Positions 25,618 through 34,896 are shown, counted from the first letter of the stretch. The stretch is 64,000 bases of DNA from Roseibium salinum (GCF_026240905.1 NZ_JAPEVI010000003.1:3224001-3288000); one strand, 5' to 3'. Made by a program: numbers and translations. The notes: generated from the sequence alone by a model not told the origin.

Positions 25618-26483
25618 AAGAGTTCCCAAGTCAATGGTATCAAATCTTTGGTATCATGCTTATCTGTCTTGAACCAACGCATTGGTGCAATGACGTGTTT
25701 CTCTTTGCGAGGATTCAACCAGGCGCCCCACCAACTGAATGTGCTGTTTGCTATGATGTGTGAATGGCAGGCTGCCATAAGATGCATATCCTGAGCGTCT
25801 TTTCCGTCGGATCTAGGTTCGACAAAAACTATCGGACTGGATGACTTTATGTTTTCTCGTGCCCATTTGGGATCATCGGAAAAAAGAAAGAAGGTCACAC
25901 GTCCGAAACGATCCTCCATCTTCCTCATCGCAGTCCGGTACCAGTCTGTTTCGCAGATTCCATGATAGGCATTGGCTGTCGGATTGGTAAGGTAGTCTCC
26001 ACGGCGTACATGAACGGAAATCGCTCGTTCGCTTCCCCGAATGCTTGTTAGAATCTGTTCACGCGACTCCGTTAGAGGCGTTGCCAGAGCAAAATCATTT
26101 CGTATGGCGTCGGCGATATCTGAGAAGTATTTCTCGCTCTGCCAGTATCCAAACAGATATACAGATCCCCTTAAGCTCAGAATAGAAGGATCGAACGCAA
26201 AACCCTTTTCCTTGACCGTCGCAACGGGATTCCCGCTTGTCCTCAGAACCCGCTGCACTTTGGCAAAAAATCCACCCTTGCGCCGTTTGGTCGGTATATC
26301 GCGCTTGGACGCAACCTCGGCCGAAATACGCAATTGGTCGAGACAATATGCATGCGTAGAGTATTCCTCCATGGAATATAGATCGAGCCTCAAAGTTTGC
26401 CCTGAGGCAAGTGCCAGACTTCTTCCCACGGCATACTGGAACATCTGATTCCCGAGACCGCCAATGATATGTGTAATGATCAC
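25614..26483 (-). CDS. Glycosyltransferase family 11 protein (alpha-1,2-fucosyl/colitosyltransferase type)
   Basis: A 289-residue GT11 protein. It begins MIITHIIGGLGNQMFQYAVGR, has the GDP-binding HVRRGDY at residues 158-164, and the late motif HIIANSTFSWWGAWLN, all diagnostic of alpha-1,2-fucosyltransferase-like enzymes. Family members use GDP-L-fucose, and at least some O-antigen relatives use GDP-L-colitose. Because the operon encodes Gmd, a ColD-type dehydrase and a ColC-like enzyme, colitose is the more likely donor sugar; this is inference. The gene starts 56 bases after colD and overlaps the GT2 gene by 4 bases. Confidence 0.9.
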   Translation of the reverse strand: MIITHIIGGLGNQMFQYAVGRSLALASGQTLRLDLYSMEEYSTHAYCLDQLRISAEVASKRDIPTKRRKGGFFAKVQRVLRTSGNPVATVKEKGFAFDPSILSLRGSVYLFGYWQSEKYFSDIADAIRNDFALATPLTESREQILTSIRGSERAISVHVRRGDYLTNPTANAYHGICETDWYRTAMRKMEDRFGRVTFFLFSDDPKWARENIKSSSPIVFVEPRSDGKDAQDMHLMAACHSHIIANSTFSWWGAWLNPRKEKHVIAPMRWFKTDKHDTKDLIPLTWELL

Positions 26484-26539
26484 GCGCTAATCCGCTATTT
26501 AGCAAGTTGACATAAATCGTTATTTACTCGGGGATTGCA

Positions 26540-27715
26540 TCACGTAATTCGAATTCGTTCCAACACCGAGGCCAAGAGTTCGAATTCCTGCACGAGGGGG
26601 TAGTGGTGATTGCCGATGAAAAGGCCGGCCTGGTCTACAACCTCCGCGTTGGCCAAATTTCCGTGAATCGAATAATCGAACCACTTCAGCACCTCATTCT
26701 TAGTAAAGTTGCCAGCGACTATCGGGCGTGTGTCAATCTGTGCGTCACCAAACGCCGCAACCAGTTGCTCACGCCTCACGCCGGCATCAGGTTCGACAAT
26801 CAAACTGAAACCGAACCAACTACTCTCGCCAATCTCTTTCTGAACCCGGAGGTAGGGATATTTCCTAATAAGCTGCAGAAACCGGTCGGCATTCTGCCGG
26901 CGTTCGCTAACAATTGTGGGCAGCTTACGAATTTGAGCGAGCCCCAATGCGCCGCTCATTTCAAGCGGCCTTACATTGTATCCCGGCAATATGAAGCGAA
27001 ATGACTCTGCGAATGCATCATCGCTCTTCTCGGTGGTCACGCGATTTACTTTAGGGAGATTTCTAGTCCAGCCGTGCGCACGGAGTGCAAGAAGAACATG
27101 CCAAAGCTCTTCGTCATCTGTTACCACCATACCGCCTTCCATCGTTGAGATGTGGTGACTGAAGAAAGACGAAAAAGTCCCCATTAAGCCAAATGTCCCC
27201 GTTTGCCTGCCCTCGTATACGGCTCCCATGGACTCGCAGTTGTCCTCAAGAAGAAGAATGTCCCGATCGCCAATGATCTCCGCTATGCGGCCAAAATCGT
27301 TGGGATTTCCCAAAAGATTTACAGCCATGATGGCCCGCGTGTCCGAAGTAATTGCGGCTCCAAGTCTCTCCAGATCGTAGTTGAGAGTGTCTTTATCAAC
27401 GTCCACAAAGCGAAGCTTAAGGCCATACTGATAGAGTGGGTAATATGTCGTGCTCCAGGACACGGCAGGCACAATTACTTCCGCACCGGGCATCAACGGC
27501 GACTCCGAACGATATCTCAACGCCGCGATCATGAGCAAGTTGGCTGATGAACCCGAATTCACCATTACGCAATATTTGCTTCCCATATAGTCTGCAAAAG
27601 CTCGTTCGAACTCCGAGACTTTCTGGCCCATGGTGAACTCGCCTGACTGGACTACGGACTGGATTGCCTCGTACTCTTCTTCATTCCACGCAGAATTGGC
27701 TAGCGGATAAGACAT
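26540..27715 (-). CDS. colD: GDP-4-keto-6-deoxy-D-mannose 3-dehydratase (ColD type)
   Basis: A 391-residue DegT/DnrJ/EryC1-fold PLP protein. In place of the Schiff-base lysine it has His in FSSFFSHHISTMEGG (residues 182-195); His188 falls on the same number as the catalytic His188 of E. coli ColD. Long blocks agree with ColD as I remember it, for example NLLMIAALRYRS, AEVIVPAVSWSTTYYPL, LEDNCESMGA, LRAHGWTRNLPK and LPGYNVRPLEMSGA. ColD removes the 3-hydroxyl of GDP-4-keto-6-deoxymannose using PLP/PMP and glutamate, toward GDP-L-colitose. The substrate is the product of Gmd, encoded two genes upstream. It starts 1 base after the colC stop. A perosamine-type aminotransferase is ruled out by the missing lysine. 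Confidence 0.88.
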   Translation of the reverse strand: MSYPLANSAWNEEEYEAIQSVVQSGEFTMGQKVSEFERAFADYMGSKYCVMVNSGSSANLLMIAALRYRSESPLMPGAEVIVPAVSWSTTYYPLYQYGLKLRFVDVDKDTLNYDLERLGAAITSDTRAIMAVNLLGNPNDFGRIAEIIGDRDILLLEDNCESMGAVYEGRQTGTFGLMGTFSSFFSHHISTMEGGMVVTDDEELWHVLLALRAHGWTRNLPKVNRVTTEKSDDAFAESFRFILPGYNVRPLEMSGALGLAQIRKLPTIVSERRQNADRFLQLIRKYPYLRVQKEIGESSWFGFSLIVEPDAGVRREQLVAAFGDAQIDTRPIVAGNFTKNEVLKWFDYSIHGNLANAEVVDQAGLFIGNHHYPLVQEFELLASVLERIRIT

Positions 27716-27716
27716 C

Positions 27717-28637
27717 TCATGCTTCCATTGATAAGTAGTATTCGTAAGTAGCGCGGATGCCGTCGCGCAAGCTGGTACGAGGGCCCCAACCGAACGCCTT
27801 TTGACGTGTAACGTCGAGCAACTTCCGCTTCATTCCAACCGGCTTGGAAAGGTCATGGCGAAATTCACCATTATATCCAATCACCTCAGCCGCTATACTA
27901 TAGTATTCATCGACAGTATAATCGGTGCCGACTCCCATGTTCAGGAGTGAAGGCATATCGTCGAAACGTTCGATTGCAAAAAATATCGCATCGGCAAGAT
28001 CTTCTGCCAGCATGAACTCGCGCCGCGCTGTACCGTCTCCCCAAATTTCTACAATGCGTTCACCGTCTTTGCGAGCGAGGTACAATTTGCGGATGATTGC
28101 TGGAACCATATGTGAAACAGACGGCTCAAATTTGTCGAAACGGCCATAGAGATTGCAGGGAATCACCGTTTTGTATTGAAGTTGCGGGTCTTCCCGCGTG
28201 ACGTACTCGCAGAGCCGAGCTACAGCGCATTTAGCTATCGCATAGCCTTCATTTGTCGGCTCCAAGGCTCCGCTAAGTACCTGCTCCTCGCGCAGCGGCT
28301 CTTCCTGACCCCGCGGATACATGCAGGAACTGCCGAGATTGAGCAGGCGCTGCACGCCGGCCTTCCGACCGGCCAGAACGACGTTTTGCCCCATTGTCCA
28401 GTTGTCCGACAGGAACTGTACTGGGGAGCTTATATTGGCTTGTATCCCCCCGACTCGACCGGCCGCATGGATGATGATATCGGGCTTTGACCGCTCAATA
28501 AAATGACATATTTGTTCGAAGTCCAGAAGATCGACCTCTTTACTTCTTGGAGCGACCACATCCATCTCAAACTTCTTTGCAAGAGACACAATATTCCGGC
28601 CTACCATGCCGCTGCCACCGGTGAGAAAAATTTTCAT
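27717..28637 (-). CDS. GDP-L-colitose synthase (ColC)-like epimerase/reductase; Fcl/GMER family
   Basis: A 306-residue extended SDR. It has FLTGGSGMVGRNI (NADPH binding, residues 4-16), the GMER-type blocks IIIHAAGRVGGIQAN, NLGSSCMYPRGQ and LEPTNEGYAIAKCAVARLCEY (Ser103-Tyr132-Lys136 triad), and SKPVGMKRKLLDVTR. This family holds both GDP-L-fucose synthase (Fcl/WcaG) and GDP-L-colitose synthase (ColC); both do C5 epimerisation and C4 reduction. The adjacent ColD makes ColC the better call, but Fcl cannot be excluded from sequence alone. The start at 28637 (MKIFLTGG) fits the family; an upstream ATG at 28652 would add five residues. It is 41 bases downstream of gmd. Confidence 0.82.
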   Translation of the reverse strand: MKIFLTGGSGMVGRNIVSLAKKFEMDVVAPRSKEVDLLDFEQICHFIERSKPDIIIHAAGRVGGIQANISSPVQFLSDNWTMGQNVVLAGRKAGVQRLLNLGSSCMYPRGQEEPLREEQVLSGALEPTNEGYAIAKCAVARLCEYVTREDPQLQYKTVIPCNLYGRFDKFEPSVSHMVPAIIRKLYLARKDGERIVEIWGDGTARREFMLAEDLADAIFFAIERFDDMPSLLNMGVGTDYTVDEYYSIAAEVIGYNGEFRHDLSKPVGMKRKLLDVTRQKAFGWGPRTSLRDGIRATYEYYLSMEA

Positions 28638-28678
28638 CTGACGGTCATCCAAGCTGGCGTTTCTGATCGCGGCGCACC

Positions 28679-29734
28679 TCAGTTCCCCCTGCTCATGACA
28701 AGGAGATCACTCTCAACCATTTCCCTCGCCAGGTCCCGGACTGCGGTCTCGTGCCGCCAGCCGAGCTTCTGGTGTGCCTTGCTCGGATCGCCGATCAGTA
28801 GGTCGACTTCCGTCGGGCGGAAATAGCGCGGGTCGACCTCGACGAGAACCTTGCCGGTTGCCGTGTCGATGCCCTTCTCGTCAACGCCCTCGCCTTGCCA
28901 TTCCAGCGTAAAACCCGCATCGGCGAAGGCCCATTCGACGAAAGTGCGCACGGGCGTCGTCTCTCCGGTCGCCAGCACATAGTCGTCCGGCTCGTCCTGC
29001 TGGAGCATCATCCACATGCCGCGCACATATTCGCGGGCGTGGCCCCAGTCGCGCTTGGCATCGAGATTTCCGAGATAGAGGTTCTTCTGTTTGCCGAGCT
29101 TGATGGCCGCTGCCGCGCGGGTGATCTTGCGGGTGACGAAGGTCTCGCCCCTCAGCGGGCTTTCGTGGTTGAACAGGATGCCGTTCGAGGCATGCATGCC
29201 ATAGGCCTCGCGGTAGTTGACCACGATCCAGAATGCATAGAGCTTTGCGGCGGCGTAAGGGCTGCGCGGATAGAACGGCGTCGTCTCGCGCTGCGGCACC
29301 TCCTGCACGAGGCCGTAAAGCTCGGACGTGGAGGCCTGGTAGAAGCGGGTCTTCTTTTCCATGCCAAGGATGCGGATCGCCTCGAGCAGCCGCAAGGTGC
29401 CGACACCATCGGCATTGGCGGTATATTCCGGCGTCTCGAACGATACCTGGACATGGCTTTGGGCGGCAAGGTTGTAGATCTCGTCCGGCTGGGTTTCCTG
29501 GACGATCCGGATCAGATTGGTCGCATCGGTCATGTCACCGTAGTGAAGGAAGAAACGGGCGTTCTCCTCGTGCGGGTCCTGGTAGATGTTTTCGATACGT
29601 CCGGTATTGAACGAGGAGGAACGCCGCTTGATGCCATGGACGATATAGCCCTTGTCAAGGAGAAGCTGTGCCAGATAGGCGCCGTCCTGTCCGGTAACGC
29701 CTGTGATGAGTGCAACTTTGGCTCTGTCCGACAT
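28679..29734 (-). CDS. gmd: GDP-mannose 4,6-dehydratase
   Basis: A 351-residue extended [21 protein letters not shown] binds NADP, the catalytic residues lie in [16 protein letters not shown] (Thr136, Glu138) and [12 protein letters not shown] (Tyr160, Lys164), and the C-terminal [18 protein letters not shown] and [21 protein letters not shown] are highly characteristic of Gmd. It converts GDP-D-mannose to GDP-4-keto-6-deoxy-D-mannose in the cytosol, the branch point to fucose, colitose, perosamine and rhamnose. Unlike its downstream partners it is GC-rich like the chromosome flanks, so the right edge of the AT-rich island lies near its 3' end. No GDP-mannose synthesis gene is in the window. 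Confidence 0.95.
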   Translation of the reverse strand: MSDRAKVALITGVTGQDGAYLAQLLLDKGYIVHGIKRRSSSFNTGRIENIYQDPHEENARFFLHYGDMTDATNLIRIVQETQPDEIYNLAAQSHVQVSFETPEYTANADGVGTLRLLEAIRILGMEKKTRFYQASTSELYGLVQEVPQRETTPFYPRSPYAAAKLYAFWIVVNYREAYGMHASNGILFNHESPLRGETFVTRKITRAAAAIKLGKQKNLYLGNLDAKRDWGHAREYVRGMWMMLQQDEPDDYVLATGETTPVRTFVEWAFADAGFTLEWQGEGVDEKGIDTATGKVLVEVDPRYFRPTEVDLLIGDPSKAHQKLGWRHETAVRDLAREMVESDLLVMSRGN

Positions 29735-29992
29735 TCAATCCAGTTTCCGCTTTGTCTTGTATCGCGCCATTATACCGGGCGGTCCTGCGCCAACCACCCG
29801 ACAGGCTTCCCCGCCCGCAAAAATCAGGCTTGCCCTGCGATATCCGAAGTCTGCGGCAAAATAAACCTCTGAACGCATCCGCCGGCCCGGCCACTCCGAT
29901 ACCACACTGGATTTATCGCCATTGTCTTGGCATAAACGGCGGGTCTCGCCTTGCCGGAACGATAATCCCACTAACCGCCCGCGAAAGCCTTT

Positions 29993-30739
29993 ATGACGAC
30001 CTCCCCGACAATAGACGTCCTGCTTGTTTCCGGGGCCCGGCCGGCCCTGCTCGGCAAAACTCTCGAGAGTTTTTCGGCCGGTCTTTTCAGGAATTTCGAA
30101 GTCGGGACGCTCTATGTCAACATCGATCCCTTCGAAGGCGGACCGGAGGAGGTTTCCGCCTGCGAGACGATCTGCAGGGATCACTTTCCCAATGTCGTGG
30201 CGCGGAAACCGGAAACGCCTCATTTCACCAAGGCCGTCCGGTGGCTTTGGCGCCAGCCGAGGGCGGAATGGTGCTTTCATCTCGAGGACGACTGGATCTT
30301 GAACCGCGAGGTCCGTGCGGAAGAGTTCCGTCAGTCGATGAAGACAAACGTCAGGCAGGTGAGCCTGATGACGAAAGAGAAGAACTGGGGATACAGATCC
30401 CCCTATCATTATGAACCCAGCCGCCTTAAGATTCTCGGCAGGGACTTCGGAAAAAGCCTCAACAGGAAGCGGCCGATCTTCACGACAAGCCCGAGTTTCA
30501 TCCGCAGCGATTTCGCGGCGCGCTGTTCAGAGCTGATGGACGACAAGCTCGATCCGGAGAAACAGCTCAACTATCTCAATCCGGCACTGAACGACTTCAC
30601 CGCCGGTTTCAGGAACCACTTCATCGGCGCCCGCCGCGAACATGTCGCCGTCGATATCGGCCGCCAGCACAGGGACGATCTCGGCATCGTCAAGGCGGTG
30701 GTCGATGGCAACAGCGTCTGGAGCCGGTCAGAGCCGTAG
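29993..30739 (+). CDS. GT-A-fold glycosyltransferase-like protein
   Basis: A 248-residue protein. The start IDVLLVSGARPALLGKTLESFSAGL and the acidic pair in WCFHLEDDWILN look like the nucleotide-sugar and metal-binding parts of a GT2-like GT-A fold, but the overall family is not one I recognise. There is no signal peptide and no clear membrane helix. It stands alone, divergent from gmd and convergent with the sulfotransferase gene, and is GC-rich. A transferase acting on the same surface glycan is plausible; donor and acceptor are unknown. Confidence 0.7.
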   Translation: MTTSPTIDVLLVSGARPALLGKTLESFSAGLFRNFEVGTLYVNIDPFEGGPEEVSACETICRDHFPNVVARKPETPHFTKAVRWLWRQPRAEWCFHLEDDWILNREVRAEEFRQSMKTNVRQVSLMTKEKNWGYRSPYHYEPSRLKILGRDFGKSLNRKRPIFTTSPSFIRSDFAARCSELMDDKLDPEKQLNYLNPALNDFTAGFRNHFIGARREHVAVDIGRQHRDDLGIVKAVVDGNSVWSRSEP

Positions 30740-30782
30740 CCGCCGTCCGGGCCGATGCGCCATGGCGCAACCATCCGGCTGA

Positions 30783-31517
30783 TCAGCTGAAATAGACGTT
30801 TCTCGTTGCTTCGGTATCAAAGTCGAAGCCGAAAGCTTCCACGTCGGATTTGTACCAGTCGGCCACGATCTCGATATTGCGGTCGCTGTAAAACTCCTTG
30901 AACCCTACGCCGGAATGCCGAGAGATATTCTTTCTTTCAAGGGTATCTTCCGCCCCAAGGTAGGCAGCGAGTTCCTGCCCGAGCCGCTCCTGCCGCAGGA
31001 TGTTGACCGCGACCTTGCCCGCCTCGTCGATCACATAATCGACCTGCGGGTACCAGCCCAGGGAGGCGCGGTGCCAGAAATAGTCCTTGCGGCCCCATTC
31101 ATGGCGGGTTTCGAGAAACTCTTCGAAGCCCTTCAGGGTGAGATCGAACGCCGCCTCGTGATCACCGCTGGTCTGCAGGTAGAACTTGAACCTGGAAAAG
31201 GTTCTTGCCCAGGGATTGCGGACCACCGCGAAAGGCACGGTGCCGGCACGTACCGAGCGGTCAATGTCGCGCAGGCGGGCATGTTCGTAACCCGGATGCA
31301 GGCCTCTTGAGCGCATGTAATTCATCAATCCGTCGGCATAGGCCCTGCTCTTCAGCCTGCGCCGGTTGGCAAGCACCAGTTTCCCCTGAAGCCCCGGTGC
31401 GTCGCGCAGGGCCATGCCGCCGTTCTTGGGGATGTGAACGAACAAGTGCTTCTTCGGGCCAAGACCCAGACGGGCCGGTGCGAATTTCAGAAAGTTCTTG
31501 ATCTGGTATTCGTCCAT
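30783..31517 (-). CDS. Sulfotransferase family 2-like protein (carbohydrate sulfotransferase type)
   Basis: A 244-residue protein with the two PAPS-binding motifs: HLFVHIPKNGGMAL (5'-phosphosulfate loop, residues 25-37) and FAVVRNPWARTFSRFKFY (3'-phosphate site, Arg100 and Ser108). This pattern is typical of the heparan/chondroitin-sulfotransferase-like family found in bacteria, which transfers sulfate from PAPS to a sugar hydroxyl. No signal peptide or membrane anchor is visible. I use the ATG at 31517 (MDEYQIKN), which has GAGAGA just upstream. Its position beside glycosyltransferases suggests that the surface polysaccharide is sulfated, which is common in marine bacteria. Confidence 0.85.
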   Translation of the reverse strand: MDEYQIKNFLKFAPARLGLGPKKHLFVHIPKNGGMALRDAPGLQGKLVLANRRRLKSRAYADGLMNYMRSRGLHPGYEHARLRDIDRSVRAGTVPFAVVRNPWARTFSRFKFYLQTSGDHEAAFDLTLKGFEEFLETRHEWGRKDYFWHRASLGWYPQVDYVIDEAGKVAVNILRQERLGQELAAYLGAEDTLERKNISRHSGVGFKEFYSDRNIEIVADWYKSDVEAFGFDFDTEATRNVYFS

Positions 31518-31592
31518 TCTCTCGCACTCGTCCGGCGCACGCGTCGGGCGCACTCTTCGGCGGCCACCGGCAAAGGTGTGTTATGCTGCACG

Positions 31593-32507
31593 TCACCGCC
31601 TGAATTGAATCTGGTGGTGCCTTATCCCAATCCGCCAGGACTGTCCATTCATCGGCTCGCCGTCCAGATTGAACTGGACGGGTTCGCGGGTCTCGATGGA
31701 GATGTTCCGGGCCTTTGTCTGGATAAGGCCGTTGTTGACGCCGTCGACGCCGCTGTCGAGCAGGGTTGCCAGAAGATCGATCGCCCTTCCCGAGCTCGGA
31801 AAGGGCAGGATTGTCAGGTCGAGGAAACCGTCATCCAGTTTGGCGCGGGGACAGAGATTGATACCGCCGCCGGCGCGGCGGCCGTTGCCGATGGCCAGCG
31901 CCAGGAACGCCCCTTCCCAGGCGAAGCCCTCCGACTCGATCCGGCCCTCGCACGCCACCAGTTCCGAGAAGTGCTGCAGGCCGGTAAAAAGATAGGCTGC
32001 TCCACCGAGGATACGCTTGAGGTTGGGGTCGGTCTGCGCGGTCACCTGCGCTCCGAAGCCGCCGGTCGCCATGTTGACGAAAATACGGCCATTGACGTCC
32101 CCCAGGTCTGTCGGCTTGGGTTGGGCGCGGGCGGCAAAGCGCAGGCAGGAGGGAATGTCTGCGGGGTCCAGCTGGATATGAGAGGCGAAGTCGTTTGCGG
32201 TGCCGAGCGGCAGCACCGCAAAGGCAAAGGGCGGTTTCTCGCCGCTGGGAATTTCGTGCAGCGCCGCATCGACGATTTCCTGCAAGGTGCCGTCGCCGCC
32301 GCCGCTGACCAGCGTGTCGATCCGGTCGCTTTCATGATCATGCAAGGCTTCCCTGACAAGGCGGGCGGTATCGTCCGCCTCATAGGTGACCCGGACGGAC
32401 ACCTTGTGCCCCATGGAGCGGACGGCATCGACGGCGGCACGCACATCGATGCGGTCGGCGGATTTGCCATTCAGGATCAGGCGCAGATGCTGTGTGTCCA
32501 AATGCAT
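31593..32507 (-). CDS. yegS: Lipid kinase YegS-like (diacylglycerol kinase family)
   Basis: A 304-residue cytosolic lipid kinase. The nucleotide-binding motif VSGGGDGTLQEIVDAAL (around residues 68-84) and PLGTANDFA are diagnostic of the DAGK catalytic domain, and the C-terminal domain has the metal and lipid site elements AIGNGRRAGGGINLCPRAKLDDG and the EP-x-NLDGEP segment. YegS phosphorylates diacylglycerol or phosphatidylglycerol-type lipids in vitro; the physiological substrate is unclear. It lies downstream of the LysR gene (22 bases) on the same strand. Confidence 0.88.
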   Translation of the reverse strand: MHLDTQHLRLILNGKSADRIDVRAAVDAVRSMGHKVSVRVTYEADDTARLVREALHDHESDRIDTLVSGGGDGTLQEIVDAALHEIPSGEKPPFAFAVLPLGTANDFASHIQLDPADIPSCLRFAARAQPKPTDLGDVNGRIFVNMATGGFGAQVTAQTDPNLKRILGGAAYLFTGLQHFSELVACEGRIESEGFAWEGAFLALAIGNGRRAGGGINLCPRAKLDDGFLDLTILPFPSSGRAIDLLATLLDSGVDGVNNGLIQTKARNISIETREPVQFNLDGEPMNGQSWRIGIRHHQIQFRR

Positions 32508-32529
32508 CTCCCAAAAGGCAGCCGGACCG

Positions 32530-33453
32530 TCAGCCCGGCAACATGGATTCGCGCTTTGTCCGGGCGGCCCTGGCCTCTTCCATCAGCCATTGGCGGAACG
32601 CCGCCACGACGGGGCGCATGGTCCGGCCTTCCGGATAGACGAAATAATACGCTGTCTGCTGATCCAGGGACAGATCGAACAGTCGCACCAGGCGGCCGGA
32701 GGCAAGCTCCGCTTCCACAAAAAACCTTGGGATGAGCGCTGCGCCCGCGTGGTGGATCGCCGCTTCCGATATCATCACAAATTGTTCGAATCGTGCCCCC
32801 TGAAACGCCGTGTCGGTTTCCACGCCGGCAAGGTCGAACCATTGCCGCCAGGCGAGCGGACGGGTCGCCAGTTGCAGGCGCGGCACGCGGGCAAGATCGG
32901 CCGGTTTGCGGATCTGATGCCTGTCGCGAAAGGCACGTGAGGCGACGGGGACGACCTCTTCGTCAAACAGTCTTTCGGCGATCGCCCCGGCCCAGACCGG
33001 ATCGCCGTGATGGATCGCGCCGTCAAACGGTTCTTCCTCGAAATCGAACGGCTGCAGGCGCACGCTCAGGTTCAGCCCGGCGTCGGGATAGCGGCGGCTG
33101 AAGTCGGCGATCCGCGGCGCCAGCCAGCGGGTGCCGAAGGTCGGCAGGACGGCCAGGTTCAGGACGTCGGCGCTGCCCGCATAGGACATCACCTGACGGG
33201 TGGCGGCCGTCATCTGCTCCAGCGCGCCGCGGATGTCGTGCAGATAGATGCGGCCGGCGTCGGTCAGCACGATCCGCTGGCGCACCCGCCGGAACAGTTC
33301 CACCCCGAGCCGGTCCTCCAGCTGGCGGACCTGCTTGGAAATCGCCCCTTGGGTCAGATGCAGTTCCTCGGCGGCGCGGGTGAAGCTCAAATGGCGGGCG
33401 GCACATTCGAAAGCGATCAGGGTATCCGCCGGCGGGACGAAGGCGCGCCGCAT
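32530..33453 (-). CDS. LysR-family regulator, GcvA-like; probable regulator of the divergent glutaryl-CoA dehydrogenase
   Basis: A 307-residue LysR protein. The N-terminal winged helix spans about residues 10-70 (LIAFECAARHLSFTRAAEELHLTQGAISKQVRQLEDRLGVELF in form), followed by the linker helix and a type 2 periplasmic-binding effector domain (LNLAVLPTFGTRWLAPRIADF is typical of the GcvA branch). It is divergent from the acyl-CoA dehydrogenase at 33605 across 151 bases, the classic position for a LysR regulator of that gene. The likely effector is glutarate or glutaryl-CoA, by inference. Confidence 0.9.
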   Translation of the reverse strand: MRRAFVPPADTLIAFECAARHLSFTRAAEELHLTQGAISKQVRQLEDRLGVELFRRVRQRIVLTDAGRIYLHDIRGALEQMTAATRQVMSYAGSADVLNLAVLPTFGTRWLAPRIADFSRRYPDAGLNLSVRLQPFDFEEEPFDGAIHHGDPVWAGAIAERLFDEEVVPVASRAFRDRHQIRKPADLARVPRLQLATRPLAWRQWFDLAGVETDTAFQGARFEQFVMISEAAIHHAGAALIPRFFVEAELASGRLVRLFDLSLDQQTAYYFVYPEGRTMRPVVAAFRQWLMEEARAARTKRESMLPG

Positions 33454-33604
33454 GAGAATTGCTCCACTTCATTCCAATTTGGCATGAATGATGGAGAAGC
33501 TTTCGCTTTTGCGCAAACGAAATTGGGACAAGACTAGAGAAAACAGAATGACCCTGGCCGCAAGCGGCTGCAAATCAAGGGCCGGATGGCCCGGGAGAGA
33601 CACC

Positions 33605-34822
33605 ATGGATGCACCGGCACAGACCAAGTCCTCGCCGTCGGGCGGCGGTACCTTCGACTGGCAGGATCCGTTCCGCCTGCGCGAACAGCTCAACGAGGAC
33701 GAGCAGCTCATCCAGGACACGGCCCGCGCCTACGCCAGGGAAAAGCTCCTGCCGCGAGTGATCGAAGCCTACCGGGAGGAAAAGACCGACCGCTCCATCT
33801 TCAACGAGATGGGCGAACTCGGCCTGCTGGGCATCACCCTGCCGGAAGACTATGGCTGCGCCGGCGCGTCCTATGTGGCCTACGGCGTCGTCGCAAGGGA
33901 GATCGAGCGGATCGATTCCGGCTACCGGTCCATGATGAGCGTGCAATCGTCCCTGGTCATGTATCCGATCCATGCCTACGGCTCAGAAGAGCAGCGGCAG
34001 AAATATCTTCCCAAGCTCGCCAGCGGGGAATTCGTCGGCTGCTTCGGCCTGACGGAGCCGGATGCGGGATCCGATCCCGCCGGCATGCGCACCCGCGCCG
34101 ACAAGGTCGACGGCGGCTACAGACTTACCGGCACCAAGACCTGGATATCCAATTCGCCGATCGCCGATGTCTTCGTGATCTGGGCGAAGTCGGAAGCCCA
34201 TGACGGTGCCATACGCGGCTTCGTACTCGAAAAGGGCATGAAGGGGCTCAGCGCACCGAAGATCGGCGGCAAGCTGTCCCTGCGCGCCTCCATCACCGGC
34301 GAAGTCGTCATGGACGGGGTCGAAGTCGGCGAAGACGCGCTCCTGCCGAATGTTTCCGGCCTCAAGGGCCCGTTCGGCTGCCTCAACCGGGCCCGGTACG
34401 GCATTTCCTGGGGGTCCATGGGCGCGGCGGAAGACTGCTGGACCCGGGCGCGCCAATACGGGCTCGACCGCGAGCAGTTCGGCCGGCCGCTGGCGCAGAC
34501 GCAGCTTTTCCAGAAGAAGCTGGCCGATATGCAGACCGAAATCACGCTGGGCCTGCAGGCCGCGCTCCGGGTCGGCCGGCTCTTCGACGCCGGCCAGGTC
34601 TCCCCGGAAATGATCTCGCTGATCAAGCGCAACAATTGCGGCAAGGCGCTGGACATCGCCCGCCAGGCCCGCGACATGCATGGCGGCAACGGCATTCAGG
34701 AGGAATACCACGTCATGCGTCACGCCCAGAACCTGGAAACCGTCAACACATACGAGGGCACGCATGACGTTCATGCGCTGATCCTCGGCCGTGCGCAGAC
34801 CGGCCTGCAGGCGTTCTTCTAG
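33605..34822 (+). CDS. gcdH: Glutaryl-CoA dehydrogenase-like acyl-CoA dehydrogenase
   Basis: A 405-residue FAD enzyme. [14 protein letters not shown] and [20 protein letters not shown] mark the flavin-side segments, [22 protein letters not shown] is the glutaryl-CoA dehydrogenase-type helix, and the catalytic glutamate lies in [10 protein letters not shown] near the C-terminus. Glutaryl-CoA dehydrogenase converts glutaryl-CoA to crotonyl-CoA and CO2 in lysine and tryptophan breakdown. The ATG at 33605 has GGGAGAG upstream; an in-frame extension to 33488 would overlap the divergent promoter. It is probably activated by the LysR protein encoded divergently. No glutaryl-CoA ligase or transferase gene is adjacent. 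Confidence 0.9.
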   Translation: MDAPAQTKSSPSGGGTFDWQDPFRLREQLNEDEQLIQDTARAYAREKLLPRVIEAYREEKTDRSIFNEMGELGLLGITLPEDYGCAGASYVAYGVVAREIERIDSGYRSMMSVQSSLVMYPIHAYGSEEQRQKYLPKLASGEFVGCFGLTEPDAGSDPAGMRTRADKVDGGYRLTGTKTWISNSPIADVFVIWAKSEAHDGAIRGFVLEKGMKGLSAPKIGGKLSLRASITGEVVMDGVEVGEDALLPNVSGLKGPFGCLNRARYGISWGSMGAAEDCWTRARQYGLDREQFGRPLAQTQLFQKKLADMQTEITLGLQAALRVGRLFDAGQVSPEMISLIKRNNCGKALDIARQARDMHGGNGIQEEYHVMRHAQNLETVNTYEGTHDVHALILGRAQTGLQAFF

Positions 34823-34836
34823 AGCCCATTGGAGGC

Positions 34837-34884
34837 GATCAGCCTTCCTGCATTGCGGCGAACAAACCTGAATGCAGGTTGATC
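34837..34884 (+). repeat. Stem-loop with GATCAGC...TGCATT...AATGCA...GATC pattern (copy 1)
   Basis: CCTGCATT (34847-34854) pairs with AATGCAGG (34871-34878), flanked by GATCAGCC on the left and TTGATC on the right, which can extend the stem. It lies between gcdH and the FAD oxidoreductase gene and touches the ribosome site of the latter. A related element is at 44757-44804. Confidence 0.5.
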
Positions 34885-34896
34885 GGAGGAGACTTC

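Noticed and set aside
26540..27715. Perosamine or other amino-sugar aminotransferase instead of ColD
   Set aside because: The Schiff-base lysine needed by aminotransferases is replaced by His188, as in ColD-type 3-dehydrases.
30756..30769. 14-base palindrome TGCGCCATGGCGCA between convergent genes as a terminator
   Set aside because: No loop or T-tract; too short and loop-free to call with confidence.
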